Assembly: GCF_000374345.1 (NCBI RefSeq)
Contig: NZ_KB893997.1
Location: 1-48,921 of the forward strand
Source: Heyndrickxia acidiproducens DSM 23148
Lineage (GTDB): Bacteria; Bacillota; Bacilli; Bacillales; Bacillaceae_C
DNA: 48,921 nt
Reading direction: 5' to 3'
The position numbers were made by a program, and so were the translations under genes. The notes below the pieces were generated by a model. The model was not told where the DNA came from. It made no database searches and saw only the letters and a program-made list of their open reading frames with translations. Below are positions 9,416 to 17,441 of the stretch, piece after piece. The stretch's first letter is position 1. Each line of letters opens with the position of its first letter.

Positions 9416-9448
9416 AAGGCACTGCGCTAAATGAAGGTGCCTTTTTTC
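9416..9448 (+). terminator. Terminator after galU
   Basis: AGGCAC and GTGCCT pair around a 14-base loop and are followed by TTTTTT. A second GCACCTTC at 9389-9396 could pair with GAAGGTGC (9433-9440) as an alternative stem, so two exclusive folds are possible. Confidence 0.7.
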
Positions 9449-9501
9449 ACTGGCGGCAGCCATTTTTCAAAAGCAGTGAAAAAGTGGATATTTCATTACA
9501 A

Positions 9502-9530
9502 TTGAAAAAATCCCCCACAAGTTTTAAGAT
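9502..9530 (+). promoter_or_regulatory. Candidate sigma-A promoter of yhdT-panF
   Basis: TTGAAA (9502-9507), exactly 17 bases, then TAAGAT (9525-9530), 95 bases before the yhdT-like start. Confidence 0.5.
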
Positions 9531-9624
9531 AAAGGCAGCCAATTTAGCTAAAAGAATCATCCGGAAAGTTGCAGAATGAAAACGCTGTACAAAGCCAAAA
9601 ATATATAAGAAAGGAAAACGTACT

Positions 9625-9918
9625 TTGAAAAAACAAGTAGAAACAGAGGATAAAAGATTTAAAGTGGCACACAGGGAAGCACTGATCGGTATCGGGCTTG
9701 TCATTTTTAACTTTTTATGGTGGTATGGGTTTGCTTACGGTTTCGGATCAAAGCCTGTTAAATCCTATCACTATGTTTTTGGAATGCCGGCATGGTTCTT
9801 CTACAGTTGTATTGCCGGGTACATTGTTGTCGTTATCCTTGTCATTATTCTTGTAAAATTCTTTTTTCATGATATCCCTTTTGAAGAGGAAGAAGACGAA
9901 AAGGGGGATCAACCATGA
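9625..9918 (+). CDS. yhdT: YhdT-family (DUF997) small membrane protein
   Basis: 97 residues from a TTG start preceded by AAAGGA. Two hydrophobic segments are visible (about residues 20-40, IGLVIFNFLWWYGFAYGF, and 53-76, AWFFYSCIAGYIVVVILVII), with a basic N terminus and an acidic tail EEEEDEKGD. This DUF997 family is found next to and upstream of the sodium/pantothenate symporter gene in many bacteria, and that is the arrangement here: the stop overlaps the panF ATG (ATGA). A role as an accessory or stabilising subunit of PanF is an inference from that linkage only. Confidence 0.85.
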   Translation: MKKQVETEDKRFKVAHREALIGIGLVIFNFLWWYGFAYGFGSKPVKSYHYVFGMPAWFFYSCIAGYIVVVILVIILVKFFFHDIPFEEEEDEKGDQP

Positions 9919-11357
9919 ATTGGCCAGTCATTACGCCGCTGCTGATTTTTTTGGCGGTTATTTTCGCAGTCGGATTTTGGGCAAATCAATATGTTGTAAA
10001 ATCGCAATCATTTGTAGAGGAATATTTTTTAGGTGAGCGCCAATTAGGCGGCTTTATTTTGGCGATGACAATGGTTGCCACATATGGGAGTGCCAGCAGC
10101 TTTATCGGCGGCCCGGGTGTTGCCTATACAAAGGGGCTGGGCTGGGTGCTGCTCGCGATGGCACAGCTTTCAACAGGTTATTTTGTCCTGATGGTACTTG
10201 GAAAAAAATTTGCGATTATGGCGCGCAAATACAAGGCGGTTACGCTGATTGACTTTTTGAAAGAACGATACCAAAGCAAAGCCGTTGTCCTTGTGTCTGC
10301 TGCCAGCATCATTATTTTTCTGTTTTCTTCGATGACGGCGCAATGGATCGGCGGCGCAAGGCTGATTGAATCTTTAACAGGTTTGAACTATACGGCGTCG
10401 CTTTTCATTTTTGCAGCATCGGTCACATTATTCGTCATTGTCGGGGGATTCCGGGCCGTAGCGGTCACGGACGCGGTACAGGGAGTTGTGATGTTTGCCG
10501 GCACACTCATCCTTCTGATTGCAACCATAAAAGCCGGCGGGGGCATGGGCCATATAATGTCAAACCTTTCCGCACAAAATCCGAATCTGATTACCCCGTT
10601 TGGTGCAGCCCATGAATTGACACCGGCTTATGTCTCGTCTTTCTGGATTTTAGTCGGCATCGGCGTTGTCGGCCTGCCTCAGATTACGGTGCGCGCGATG
10701 TCATATAAAGATTCAAAAGCGATGCACCGGGCAATCATTATTGGTACCATTGTCGTCGGCTTCATCATGTTCGGCATGCACTTCATCGGCGTAATGGCGC
10801 GGGCAGTGATGCCGGGAGTGGAAATACCGGATACCGTGATGCCGCTGCTGTCGATGAAAGTACTGCCGCCATTTATGGCCGGAATTGTGCTGGCCGCACC
10901 AATGGCGGCAATCATGTCAACCGTGGACGCGCTCCTGATTTTGGTCAGTTCCGCGCTTGTGAAAGATGTTTATTTGAATTATTTTAAAAAGGATGCCTCA
11001 ATCCGCCATATCAAAGCAGTGAGTTTCAGCGTGACCGCGGTAATGGGGATTCTCGTAGTCCTGCTGTCGCTGAGCCCGCCGGATTTAATTATCTGGCTGA
11101 ACTTATTTTCATTCGGTGGCCTGGAGTCCGTTTTTATTTGGCCGATCGTTTTCGGGCTTTATTGGAAAACCGGCAACAAATACGGCGCTGTCACGTCCAT
11201 GTTTCTCGGAATGGGTTCATATATTCTGTTTGACCGGTTCGATCCGAATCCTTTCGGCATGCATACGGTCGTATTGCCGATTGTGATTTCATTTGCCGGT
11301 TTTATTGCCGCCAGTTTGCTATTCCGTAAAAAGTCTGCAACATCGATTGAAGTTTAG
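9915..11357 (+). CDS. panF: Sodium/pantothenate symporter PanF
   Basis: 480 residues with about 13 membrane segments, a member of the sodium:solute symporter (SSS) family. Characteristic pieces are FLGERQLGGFILAMTMVAT (helix 1-2), GSASSFIGGPGVAY, and GIVLAAPMAAIMSTVDALLILVSSALVKDVY, the SSS signature. It imports pantothenate, the precursor of coenzyme A, with Na+. The overlap with the DUF997 gene supports the pantothenate assignment over proline or other SSS substrates. Translation is coupled to yhdT. No terminator is obvious before the tRNA promoter at 11420. Confidence 0.9.
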   Translation: MNWPVITPLLIFLAVIFAVGFWANQYVVKSQSFVEEYFLGERQLGGFILAMTMVATYGSASSFIGGPGVAYTKGLGWVLLAMAQLSTGYFVLMVLGKKFAIMARKYKAVTLIDFLKERYQSKAVVLVSAASIIIFLFSSMTAQWIGGARLIESLTGLNYTASLFIFAASVTLFVIVGGFRAVAVTDAVQGVVMFAGTLILLIATIKAGGGMGHIMSNLSAQNPNLITPFGAAHELTPAYVSSFWILVGIGVVGLPQITVRAMSYKDSKAMHRAIIIGTIVVGFIMFGMHFIGVMARAVMPGVEIPDTVMPLLSMKVLPPFMAGIVLAAPMAAIMSTVDALLILVSSALVKDVYLNYFKKDASIRHIKAVSFSVTAVMGILVVLLSLSPPDLIIWLNLFSFGGLESVFIWPIVFGLYWKTGNKYGAVTSMFLGMGSYILFDRFDPNPFGMHTVVLPIVISFAGFIAASLLFRKKSATSIEV

Positions 11358-11419
11358 GATGCGAATTGCAGATAAATGAAACAAGATTTCGTCCCGTTGA
11401 TGATTAAAGAAAAAAGTTC

Positions 11420-11448
11420 TTGCCTGCTTCAAGAGATTGTGGTAATAT
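11420..11448 (+). promoter_or_regulatory. Promoter of tRNA-Lys
   Basis: TTGCCT (11420-11425), 17 bases, TAATAT (11443-11448), 17 bases before the tRNA 5' end. Confidence 0.65.
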
Positions 11449-11464
11449 AGTTAATGTCATCAAC

Positions 11465-11537
11465 GGGACATTAGCTCAGTTGGGAGAGCAGCTGACTCTT
11501 AATCAGCGGGTCGTGGGTTCGAACCCCTCATGTCCCA
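11465..11537 (+). tRNA. tRNA-Lys, anticodon CTT
   Basis: 73 bases. Acceptor GGGACAT pairs with ATGTCCC; D arm GCTCAGTTGGGAGAGC; anticodon stem GCTGA/TCAGC with loop CTCTTAA gives CTT (codon AAG); T arm GTGGG TTCGAAC CCCTC is present; discriminator A, CCA not encoded. It has its own promoter and terminator and so is a single-tRNA transcript. Confidence 0.95.
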
Positions 11538-11545
11538 TATTTTGA

Positions 11546-11588
11546 AAAAGCAATATCATGCGTGATTTGCAGCATGTATTGCTTTTTT
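11546..11588 (+). terminator. Terminator of tRNA-Lys
   Basis: AAGCAATATCATGC and GCATGTATTGCTT form a long stem with one mismatch, followed by TTTTT. Confidence 0.85.
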
Positions 11589-11618
11589 GTTTTTAACAAA
11601 GAAATGAACAATCCGGCA

Positions 11619-11647
11619 TATTCACGCATATTATATTATGGTATAAT
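11619..11647 (+). promoter_or_regulatory. Candidate promoter of the corA leader and gene
   Basis: A perfect TATAAT at 11642-11647 with a weak -35 TATTCA 17 bases upstream. It would give a leader of about 200 bases before corA, containing the small ORF at 11709. Confidence 0.45.
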
Positions 11648-11708
11648 ATAATGGTTGCCAAAAAGCCTGAAAAATCATGATACAAAACAAAGAAGGAGAT
11701 GATAACTA

Positions 11709-11813
11709 ATGGATTCTGACGCGCATCCGAGGTCGACCATGAAACATATGCAAGAGGAAGTCTTCATACTGACCTCACGATATTCTATAGGTTATCAATC
11801 TCTGGAAGAGTAA
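11709..11813 (+). CDS. Small leader ORF upstream of corA (34 residues)
   Basis: ATG at 11709 with a strong AAGGAG nine or ten bases upstream, 34 codons, TAA at 11811. The peptide begins MDSDAHPRSTMKHM and ends YQSLEE; it has no membrane segment or known motif. It lies 43 bases before the corA start and just before a hairpin that can cover the corA ribosome binding site (11825-11852), so it looks like a translated leader rather than an independent gene. In Salmonella, corA has a leader peptide (CorL) with a regulatory role, but the sequences are unrelated as far as I can tell. Its function is inference. Confidence 0.5.
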   Translation: MDSDAHPRSTMKHMQEEVFILTSRYSIGYQSLEE

Positions 11814-11824
11814 AGTATGCATGA

Positions 11825-11852
11825 GCTTCCTCTCAAATTGAGGAGGAGGTGG
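11825..11852 (+). promoter_or_regulatory. Hairpin that can hide the corA ribosome binding site
   Basis: CTCAA and TTGAG around a single A, with flanking CTTCCT opposite GAGGAGG allowing C-G, T-G and T-A pairs, would sequester the purine-rich GAGGAGGAGG at 11840-11849. The fold begins about 12 bases after the leader ORF stop. Confidence 0.4.
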
Positions 11853-11856
11853 CTGC

Positions 11857-12798
11857 ATGTTAAATATATATTTAACGGATGAAAGCGGCAAACTGCAAGA
11901 AACCGGTACCTTGACAAAAGGCTGCTGGGTGAATTTAGTAAACCCGACCGAAGAAGAAATGAACCGGGTTGTGAATGAAACCAATATACCACTTGATTTT
12001 ATAAAAGACCCTTTGGATGATGACGAACGTTCCCGGATTGAAAAAGAAGACGACGATGTCCTGATCATTGTCGGTGTTCCGGTGAAGATGAAAGAAGACG
12101 TCGATTCCGCATTATATGACACGATTCCTCTGGGGATCATTGTCACACCTTTCTATTTTATTACCGTCTGCCTTCAGGATAATCCAATTATTGGAAAGTT
12201 TATCCATAAGAAAGTGCGCGGCTTTTACTCCTACATGAAAACAAGGTTTACCCTGCAACTTCTTTATGAAATCGCAAGCTATTATTTAAATTATTTAAAG
12301 TATATTGATCGCAGAACGAGTTTAATTGAACGCGAACTGCATGAATCGATGAGAAACGAAGAACTTTTTGAACTGCTGAGCCTGGAAAAAACGCTTGTTT
12401 ATTTCACGACTTCGCTGAAAGCCAACAAAATTGTCATGGAAAAAATGACAAGGCAGCATTTCCTGAAAGTGTATGAAGATGATATTGATCTGCTGGAAGA
12501 TGTCATGATTGAAGTCAAACAGGCGATCGAAATGTGTGAAGTCCACAGCAATATTTTAAGCGGGATGATGGATGCATACGCTTCTGTTATTTCCAATAAT
12601 GTGAACCGGGTCATGAAATTTTTGACAACCTGTACGATCATTCTTTCCCTGCCGACCATGGTTTCGAGCTTCTTTGGCATGAATCTGCACGGCCTGCCAT
12701 GGGAAGCGAGCGCGCACGGATTCTGGATGGCGATCCTCGTCTCGGCCGTTTTATCCACGGTTACGGCAATTATCTTTTGGAAGAAAAAGTATTTCTGA
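11857..12798 (+). CDS. corA: CorA-family magnesium/divalent metal transporter
   Basis: 313 residues: a cytoplasmic alpha/beta funnel (1-about 245) and two C-terminal membrane helices. The pore signature GMN is in SFFGMNLHGLP, between VMKFLTTCTIILSLPTMVSSF and FWMAILVSAVLSTVTAIIFW, and the C terminus is basic (WKKKYF). Family members carry Mg2+, and some Co2+ or Ni2+, into the cell as pentamers. The ATG at 11857 follows a very purine-rich ribosome binding site. The gene stands alone behind a leader ORF and ends at a terminator. Which CorA subgroup it belongs to (Mg, or the YfjQ-type) cannot be settled from sequence alone. Confidence 0.9.
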   Translation: MLNIYLTDESGKLQETGTLTKGCWVNLVNPTEEEMNRVVNETNIPLDFIKDPLDDDERSRIEKEDDDVLIIVGVPVKMKEDVDSALYDTIPLGIIVTPFYFITVCLQDNPIIGKFIHKKVRGFYSYMKTRFTLQLLYEIASYYLNYLKYIDRRTSLIERELHESMRNEELFELLSLEKTLVYFTTSLKANKIVMEKMTRQHFLKVYEDDIDLLEDVMIEVKQAIEMCEVHSNILSGMMDAYASVISNNVNRVMKFLTTCTIILSLPTMVSSFFGMNLHGLPWEASAHGFWMAILVSAVLSTVTAIIFWKKKYF

Positions 12799-12813
12799 AA
12801 CAACCTGGTGTAA

Positions 12814-12853
12814 CAGAGATGATTTCATTAACCAGTGGAATCATCTCTTTTTC
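12814..12853 (+). terminator. Terminator of corA
   Basis: AGAGATGATT and AATCATCTCT form a perfect 10-bp stem around a 14-base loop, followed by TTTTC. Confidence 0.85.
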
Positions 12854-13035
12854 GAATCATATATCGGGAAAAGACGAAAAATGGCGAAACCACCTGAATC
12901 TGAACAGCATCCGGATTTGTATTGGAATAACTGTAAAATGCCAGGAAGCTTGTTCCCGTTTGTGAAGATGCATCGATCACAAGCCGGATTTTGCACATCA
13001 AAACATCCAATAAAATCAATAATTATGCAGAAATT

Positions 13036-13053
13036 AATGTAAGCACTTACATT
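13036..13053. promoter_or_regulatory. cre-like site (CcpA) upstream of adhE
   Basis: TGTAAGCACTTACA at 13038-13051 fits the cre consensus (TGWAANCGNTNWCA) with one central G to A difference and extends to an 18-bp palindrome AATGTAAG-CA-CTTACATT. It lies about 265 bases before the adhE start and about 100 before the Rex boxes, consistent with carbon-source control. Confidence 0.55.
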
Positions 13054-13150
13054 ATGGAAATGATAAAAATATCTATTTTATACGAGATCAGAAAAGAAGG
13101 CAATATCAATTAAAAAATAATTATAAATTTTTTATTCATTCGTCAATAAT

Positions 13151-13185
13151 TTGACACAGCTATCGTTTGTGAAATCGCTTATAAT
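13151..13185 (+). promoter_or_regulatory. Promoter region of adhE with first Rex box
   Basis: A perfect TTGACA (13151) and a perfect TATAAT (13180) are 23 bases apart, too far for one promoter, so one of them probably works with another partner. TTGTGAAAT...TTATAA at 13167-13184 is a half-conserved Rex box that overlaps this -10. Confidence 0.45.
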
Positions 13186-13235
13186 AAATGCATGGGAAAG
13201 GAAAATAGAAAACCCCATTACAGATTTAAATATAC

Positions 13236-13253
13236 TTGTGAATTATTTCACAA
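13236..13253. promoter_or_regulatory. Rex operator (best copy)
   Basis: TTGTGAATTATTTCACAA has both perfect TTGTGAA/TTCACAA arms with a 4-base centre, the Gram-positive Rex consensus. Rex senses the NADH/NAD+ ratio and represses fermentation genes such as adhE, the gene that follows. Confidence 0.8.
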
Positions 13254-13273
13254 ATATTATTTTTTATCCCTTT

Positions 13274-13291
13274 ATGTGAAATCATTCACAA
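13274..13291. promoter_or_regulatory. Second full Rex operator
   Basis: TGTGAA-ATCA-TTCACA arms are perfect; it lies 24 bases before the adhE start codon and 38 bp (centre to centre) from the operator at 13236. Confidence 0.75.
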
Positions 13292-13315
13292 ACTATAAGA
13301 TTGGAGGCCTTTACG

Positions 13316-15922
13316 ATGGCGGTTGATGAAAAAGTTATAGACAAATCAGCACGCATTACGGAAATGGTGGATTCACTTGTCGCAAAAGGAAAAAAAGCAC
13401 TACAGGAGTTTATGAGCGCAGATCAGGAACAAGTTGACAATATCGTCAAGCAAATGGCACTGGCAGGTTTGGAACAGCATATGGTGCTCGCAAAAATGGC
13501 TTTTGAAGAAACAAAGCGCGGTGTTTATGAAGATAAAATTACGAAGAACCTGTTTGCATCTGAGTATATTTACCACAACATTAAATACAACAAAACAGTG
13601 GGCGTGATTGAGGAGAACCAAAATGAAGGAATTGTAAAAATTGCTGAACCTGTCGGCGTCATTGCCGGAGTTACACCGGTGACCAACCCGACTTCGACGA
13701 CAATGTTTAAATCCTTGATTTCGATCAAAACCCGTAATCCAATTATTTTCGCCTTCCACCCGTCCGCGCAAAAGTCAAGCAGCTATGCGGCAAAAGTTTT
13801 ACGTGACGCAGCTGTAAAAGCCGGTGCGCCGGAGAACTGCATTCAATGGATTGAAACACCGTCGATTGAAGCGACACAACAATTGATGAACCATCCGGGC
13901 ATTTCACTGATTCTTGCAACAGGCGGTTCAGGCATGGTCAAATCCGCCTATTCCAGCGGGAAACCAGCTCTCGGCGTTGGTCCTGGCAATGTGCCTTGTT
14001 ATATTGAAAAAAGTGCAAATATGAAGCGTGCTGTGAATGACCTGATTTTATCAAAAACCTTTGATAACGGCATGATTTGTGCATCAGAACAAGCGGTGAT
14101 CATCGATAAAGAAATCTATCAAGAAGTAAAAAGCGAACTGACTGCGAATAGCTGTTACTTTTTAACTGAAAGCGAAAGAAAGAAAGTCGAAAAAACCGTA
14201 ATTGATGAACAGAAACGATCGGTTAATGGCGCCATTGTCGGAAAGCCGGCATATGAAATCGCGAAGATGGCCGGTGTCAAGGTTCCGGAAGATACAAAAA
14301 TTTTAATTGCCGAACTGGCCGGTGTTGGCCCTGACTACCCGCTTTCCAGAGAAAAGCTGAGCCCTGTACTTGCCTGTTATAAAGCAAACAGCACAAAGCA
14401 AGGTTTTGAACTTGCCGAAGCGATGCTCGAATTCGGAGGCCTCGGCCACTCAGCCGTGATCCATTCGCAAAACGATGAAGTGATTGAAGAATACGGCTTA
14501 AGAATGAAAGCCGGCCGTGTTATCGTCAACTCACCATCATCGCAAGGGGCAATCGGCGATATTTATAATGCCTATATGCCTTCCCTGACACTGGGCTGCG
14601 GCACTTTCGGCGGCAACTCGGTTTCTACGAATGTCGGGGTCATTAACCTGTATAACGTCAAAACGATGGCAAAACGGAGAGTCAATATGCAATGGTTTAA
14701 AATTCCACCACGTGTTTATTTTGAAAAGGATTCTGTACGTTACCTGGAGAAAATGCCGAATATCAGCAAAGCCATTATCATCACCGATCCGGGCATGGTA
14801 CAACTGGGCTTCGTTGATAAGGTATTGTATTATTTGAGAAAACGCCAGGACTATGTCCACTGCGAAATTTTCTCTGAAGTCGAACCGGATCCTTCTATTG
14901 AAACCGTCCGGAAAGGCGTTGCAATTATGGAAAGCTTTCAGCCGGATGTCATCATTGCGCTTGGCGGCGGTTCCGCAATGGATGCTGCAAAAGGGATGTG
15001 GCTCTTCTATGAGCATCCGGAAGTTGATTTCAATGAATTGCGCCTGAAATTTATGGATATCCGCAAGCGGGTGGCGAAGTTTCCTAAACTTGGCGAAAAG
15101 GCACAACTTGTGGCCATTCCAACTACATCGGGTACCGGCTCTGAAGTCACATCATTTGCGGTCATTTCAGATAAAAAGAATCATATGAAATACCCATTGG
15201 CTGACTATGAATTAACACCGGATGTGGCGATCATTGACCCTCAATTCGTCATGACGGTGCCAAAATCCGTAACCGCCGATACCGGGATGGACGTACTGAC
15301 CCATGCCATTGAAGCGTATGTTTCAAATATGGCCAATGATTACACGGACGGTCTTGCGATCAAAGCGATTCAGCTTGTCCATGAATACCTGCCGAAAGCG
15401 TTTGCGGACGGCAGCGATGCGCTGGCCCGCGAAAAAATGCACAATGCTTCGACTTTGGCAGGGATGGCATTTTCAAACGCATTCCTGGGCATCAACCATT
15501 CACTGGCCCATAAACTCGGCGCAGAATACCATATTCCGCATGGCCGCGCCAATGCAATTTTGCTGCCGCACGTCATCCGTTACAATGCTGCGAAACCGAA
15601 GAAATTTGCGGCGTTCCCGAAATATGAACATTTTGTCGCTGATCAGCGTTATGCAGAGATTGCCAGGATTTTAGGCCTGCCTGCAAGCACAACGGAAGAA
15701 GGCGTTGAAAGCCTGATCCGGGAAATTATCAAGATGAACAAATTGTTTAACATTCCGATGAGCCTTGAAGCTGCCGGCATCAAAAAGGCAGATTTTGAGA
15801 AAAAAGCTGCCCTGTTGGCTGATCGTGCATTTGAAGACCAATGTACTACGGCCAATCCAAAACTGCCGCTTGTCAGTGAATTGGAAGAAATTTTACGCCA
15901 GGCATTTAAGGGTGTCAAATGA
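13316..15922 (+). CDS. adhE: Bifunctional aldehyde-alcohol dehydrogenase AdhE
   Basis: 868 residues from the ATG at 13316, with GGAGG eight bases upstream; an in-frame TTG at 13301 lies inside that site and is rejected. The N-terminal half is a CoA-acylating aldehyde dehydrogenase (GVTPVTNPTSTTMFK, LATGGSGMVKSAYSSG, the active-site Cys in NGMICASEQ). The C-terminal half, from about residue 450, is an iron-dependent alcohol dehydrogenase (GGGSAMDAAKGMW, TTSGTGSEVT, and the metal ligands in TGMDVLTHAIEA, NHSLAHKLG and HIPHGRANA). It takes acetyl-CoA to acetaldehyde to ethanol and regenerates NAD+ in anaerobic growth; family members form spirosomes. Regulation by Rex and possibly CcpA is indicated by the upstream sites. 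Followed by a strong terminator. Confidence 0.98.
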   Translation: MAVDEKVIDKSARITEMVDSLVAKGKKALQEFMSADQEQVDNIVKQMALAGLEQHMVLAKMAFEETKRGVYEDKITKNLFASEYIYHNIKYNKTVGVIEENQNEGIVKIAEPVGVIAGVTPVTNPTSTTMFKSLISIKTRNPIIFAFHPSAQKSSSYAAKVLRDAAVKAGAPENCIQWIETPSIEATQQLMNHPGISLILATGGSGMVKSAYSSGKPALGVGPGNVPCYIEKSANMKRAVNDLILSKTFDNGMICASEQAVIIDKEIYQEVKSELTANSCYFLTESERKKVEKTVIDEQKRSVNGAIVGKPAYEIAKMAGVKVPEDTKILIAELAGVGPDYPLSREKLSPVLACYKANSTKQGFELAEAMLEFGGLGHSAVIHSQNDEVIEEYGLRMKAGRVIVNSPSSQGAIGDIYNAYMPSLTLGCGTFGGNSVSTNVGVINLYNVKTMAKRRVNMQWFKIPPRVYFEKDSVRYLEKMPNISKAIIITDPGMVQLGFVDKVLYYLRKRQDYVHCEIFSEVEPDPSIETVRKGVAIMESFQPDVIIALGGGSAMDAAKGMWLFYEHPEVDFNELRLKFMDIRKRVAKFPKLGEKAQLVAIPTTSGTGSEVTSFAVISDKKNHMKYPLADYELTPDVAIIDPQFVMTVPKSVTADTGMDVLTHAIEAYVSNMANDYTDGLAIKAIQLVHEYLPKAFADGSDALAREKMHNASTLAGMAFSNAFLGINHSLAHKLGAEYHIPHGRANAILLPHVIRYNAAKPKKFAAFPKYEHFVADQRYAEIARILGLPASTTEEGVESLIREIIKMNKLFNIPMSLEAAGIKKADFEKKAALLADRAFEDQCTTANPKLPLVSELEEILRQAFKGVK

Positions 15923-15944
15923 GATAACGCTGTAAATGAAATAC

Positions 15945-16006
15945 AAAGGCCCGAAAGCCGGATGCCGCTTGATTGTTGAAGCGCAGCAGCCGGTTTCGGG
16001 CCTTTT
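15945..16006 (+). terminator. Terminator of adhE
   Basis: AAAGGCCCGAAAGCCGG and CCGGTTTCGGGCCTTTT form a long stem with an internal loop, ending in TTTT. Confidence 0.8.
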
Positions 16007-16024
16007 CAATTTTCTCCAAAGTAG

Positions 16025-16115
16025 TGTAGAATAAAAAGAACTGAATTGAAATATATGGTTCAACTTGTGACTGCAACATCGTTTGCAATGTGGAATAAAA
16101 AGAACCTGAATTGAA
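16025..16115 (+). repeat. Direct repeat in the leader of the helicase gene
   Basis: A 26-base unit with the core GAATAAAAAGAAC and GAATTGAA occurs at 16025-16050 and 16089-16115, differing by one substitution and one inserted base. Period about 64. It may be a duplicated promoter or leader segment of the following gene. Confidence 0.6.
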
Positions 16116-16130
16116 TGTAAGGAGAAAAAT

Positions 16131-17285
16131 ATGGCCAATACTGAAACACTGATAGAGACACTGCAGCCTTTTCTGCAACAGGCTTGGAAAAAAGCCGCAT
16201 TTGAGCACTTAACATCTGTACAAAAAGAAGCCATCCCGGAAATTATGTGCCACCGGGACGTGATCGCCGGTTCGCCTACAGGATCAGGTAAAACCCTTGC
16301 CTACCTGCTGCCTGTACTCAATCAGATCCAGCCCGGCAATAAGAACGCCCAGGCCGTCATTCTGGCGCCGTCAAAAGAACTGGTCATGCAAATACTGGCG
16401 GAAATTGGAAAATGGGCTGAAGGCAGCGGCATTCAAAGCGCATCATTTATTGGCGGTGCCAATTTAAAACGCCAGCTCGAGAAACTGAAAAAACACCCGC
16501 AAATCATCGTTGGAACTCCGGGCCGCATGCTTGAACTAATCAGGCAGAAAAAGCTGAAAATGCATGAAGTTAAAACGATTATCCTGGATGAAGGGGACCA
16601 GCTTTTGCAACCGGAACACAGCGGTGCGATTGCACAAATCATCAAATCAACATTACAAGACCGCCAGCTGTTGCTTTTTTCGGCAACGCTGCACGAATCG
16701 GCTGTCCAAAAAGCCAAAACCATGATGAAGGATCCAGCCTTGATTCAGATAAAGGAAGAAAAAGCGATCAAACCGGTTGAGCATCTTTATGTTGTCTGTG
16801 AGGCCCGCGATAAAGTCGAACTGGTCCGTAAAATTGCCCGCATGGAAAAAGTCCGGGCACTCGTATTTATGAAAGACCGCTGGGATGTATCCGTTGTGGC
16901 AGAAAAACTGAAATTTAAAGGTATTGCGGCCGGCGAACTGCACAGCGATTTACGAAAAGAGGAACGTGAAAAAGCGGTCCGCTTATTTCAAAATGGGAAA
17001 CTGCAGCTGCTGCTGGCAACGGATGTGGCCGCCCGCGGTTTGGATATACCTACGATTACACATGTGATCCACTTTAATCTGGCAGAAAATGTTTCCCAGT
17101 ACGTCCACCGTTCAGGGCGGACGGGCAGGCTTGGCTCCACAACTGCAGGTACAGTCCTTTCGCTTGTCACGCCCAGGGAAGAAAGCATGTTGAAAAAATA
17201 CGCAAAAGAACGAAATCTGAATGTAAAGAAAAGCTCCATTATCCGTGGAGAAATTGTCGAATACACAACAAACAACCGGGACTAG
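16131..17285 (+). CDS. DEAD-box-family RNA helicase (YfmL/CshE-like)
   Basis: 384 residues, close to the length of B. subtilis YfmL and without the long C-terminal tail of CshA or DbpA. Helicase motifs in order: Q motif (LTSVQKEAIP), I in SPTGSGKT, Ia (LAPSKELV), Ib (VGTPGRMLEL), II in ILDEGDQLL, III in FSATL, then IV-VI (VFMKDRW, ATDVAARGLD, YVHRSGRTGR). Motif II therefore reads D-E-G-D, not D-E-A-D; the two acids and first Asp needed for Mg-ATP are kept. Relatives help ribosome assembly at low temperature. ATG at 16131 follows AAGGAG. The gene's stop lies within the terminator stem. Ortholog assignment to YfmL is by length and motif order. Confidence 0.85.
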   Translation: MANTETLIETLQPFLQQAWKKAAFEHLTSVQKEAIPEIMCHRDVIAGSPTGSGKTLAYLLPVLNQIQPGNKNAQAVILAPSKELVMQILAEIGKWAEGSGIQSASFIGGANLKRQLEKLKKHPQIIVGTPGRMLELIRQKKLKMHEVKTIILDEGDQLLQPEHSGAIAQIIKSTLQDRQLLLFSATLHESAVQKAKTMMKDPALIQIKEEKAIKPVEHLYVVCEARDKVELVRKIARMEKVRALVFMKDRWDVSVVAEKLKFKGIAAGELHSDLRKEEREKAVRLFQNGKLQLLLATDVAARGLDIPTITHVIHFNLAENVSQYVHRSGRTGRLGSTTAGTVLSLVTPREESMLKKYAKERNLNVKKSSIIRGEIVEYTTNNRD

Positions 17286-17301
17286 TTCCCGATTGTTTTT
17301 T
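17277..17301 (+). terminator. Terminator of the helicase gene
   Basis: CGGGA and TCCCG flank CTAGT, followed by ATTGTTTTTT; the stop codon TAG is in the loop. Confidence 0.7.
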
Positions 17302-17400
17302 GTGTTTGCAAAAGAAAAATTCCGGGTTAAACCATCACCCGGAGTTTTGCCACTACGATGAGCGGGTAAAAAATATAAATAGTTTTTACGCAACAGAATG

Positions 17401-17431
17401 CAAAAAAAAAACAACGGCAAGGCTACCGAAG
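17401..17431 (-). terminator. Terminator of the NlpC/P60 gene
   Basis: Minus strand: CGGTA and TGCCG pair around GCCT, then TTGTTTTTTTTTT. It lies directly after the convergent gene ending at 17442. Confidence 0.65.
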
Positions 17432-17441
17432 TTTTTGGGGA

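Noticed and set aside
9347..9501. Riboswitch in front of yhdT-panF
   Set aside because: Two exclusive stems near 9389-9440 were considered, but they belong to the galU terminator and no known riboswitch core is recognisable.
13400..15918. Several 90-190-codon open frames antisense or out of frame within adhE
   Set aside because: They are shadows of the adhE coding sequence and lack ribosome binding sites.
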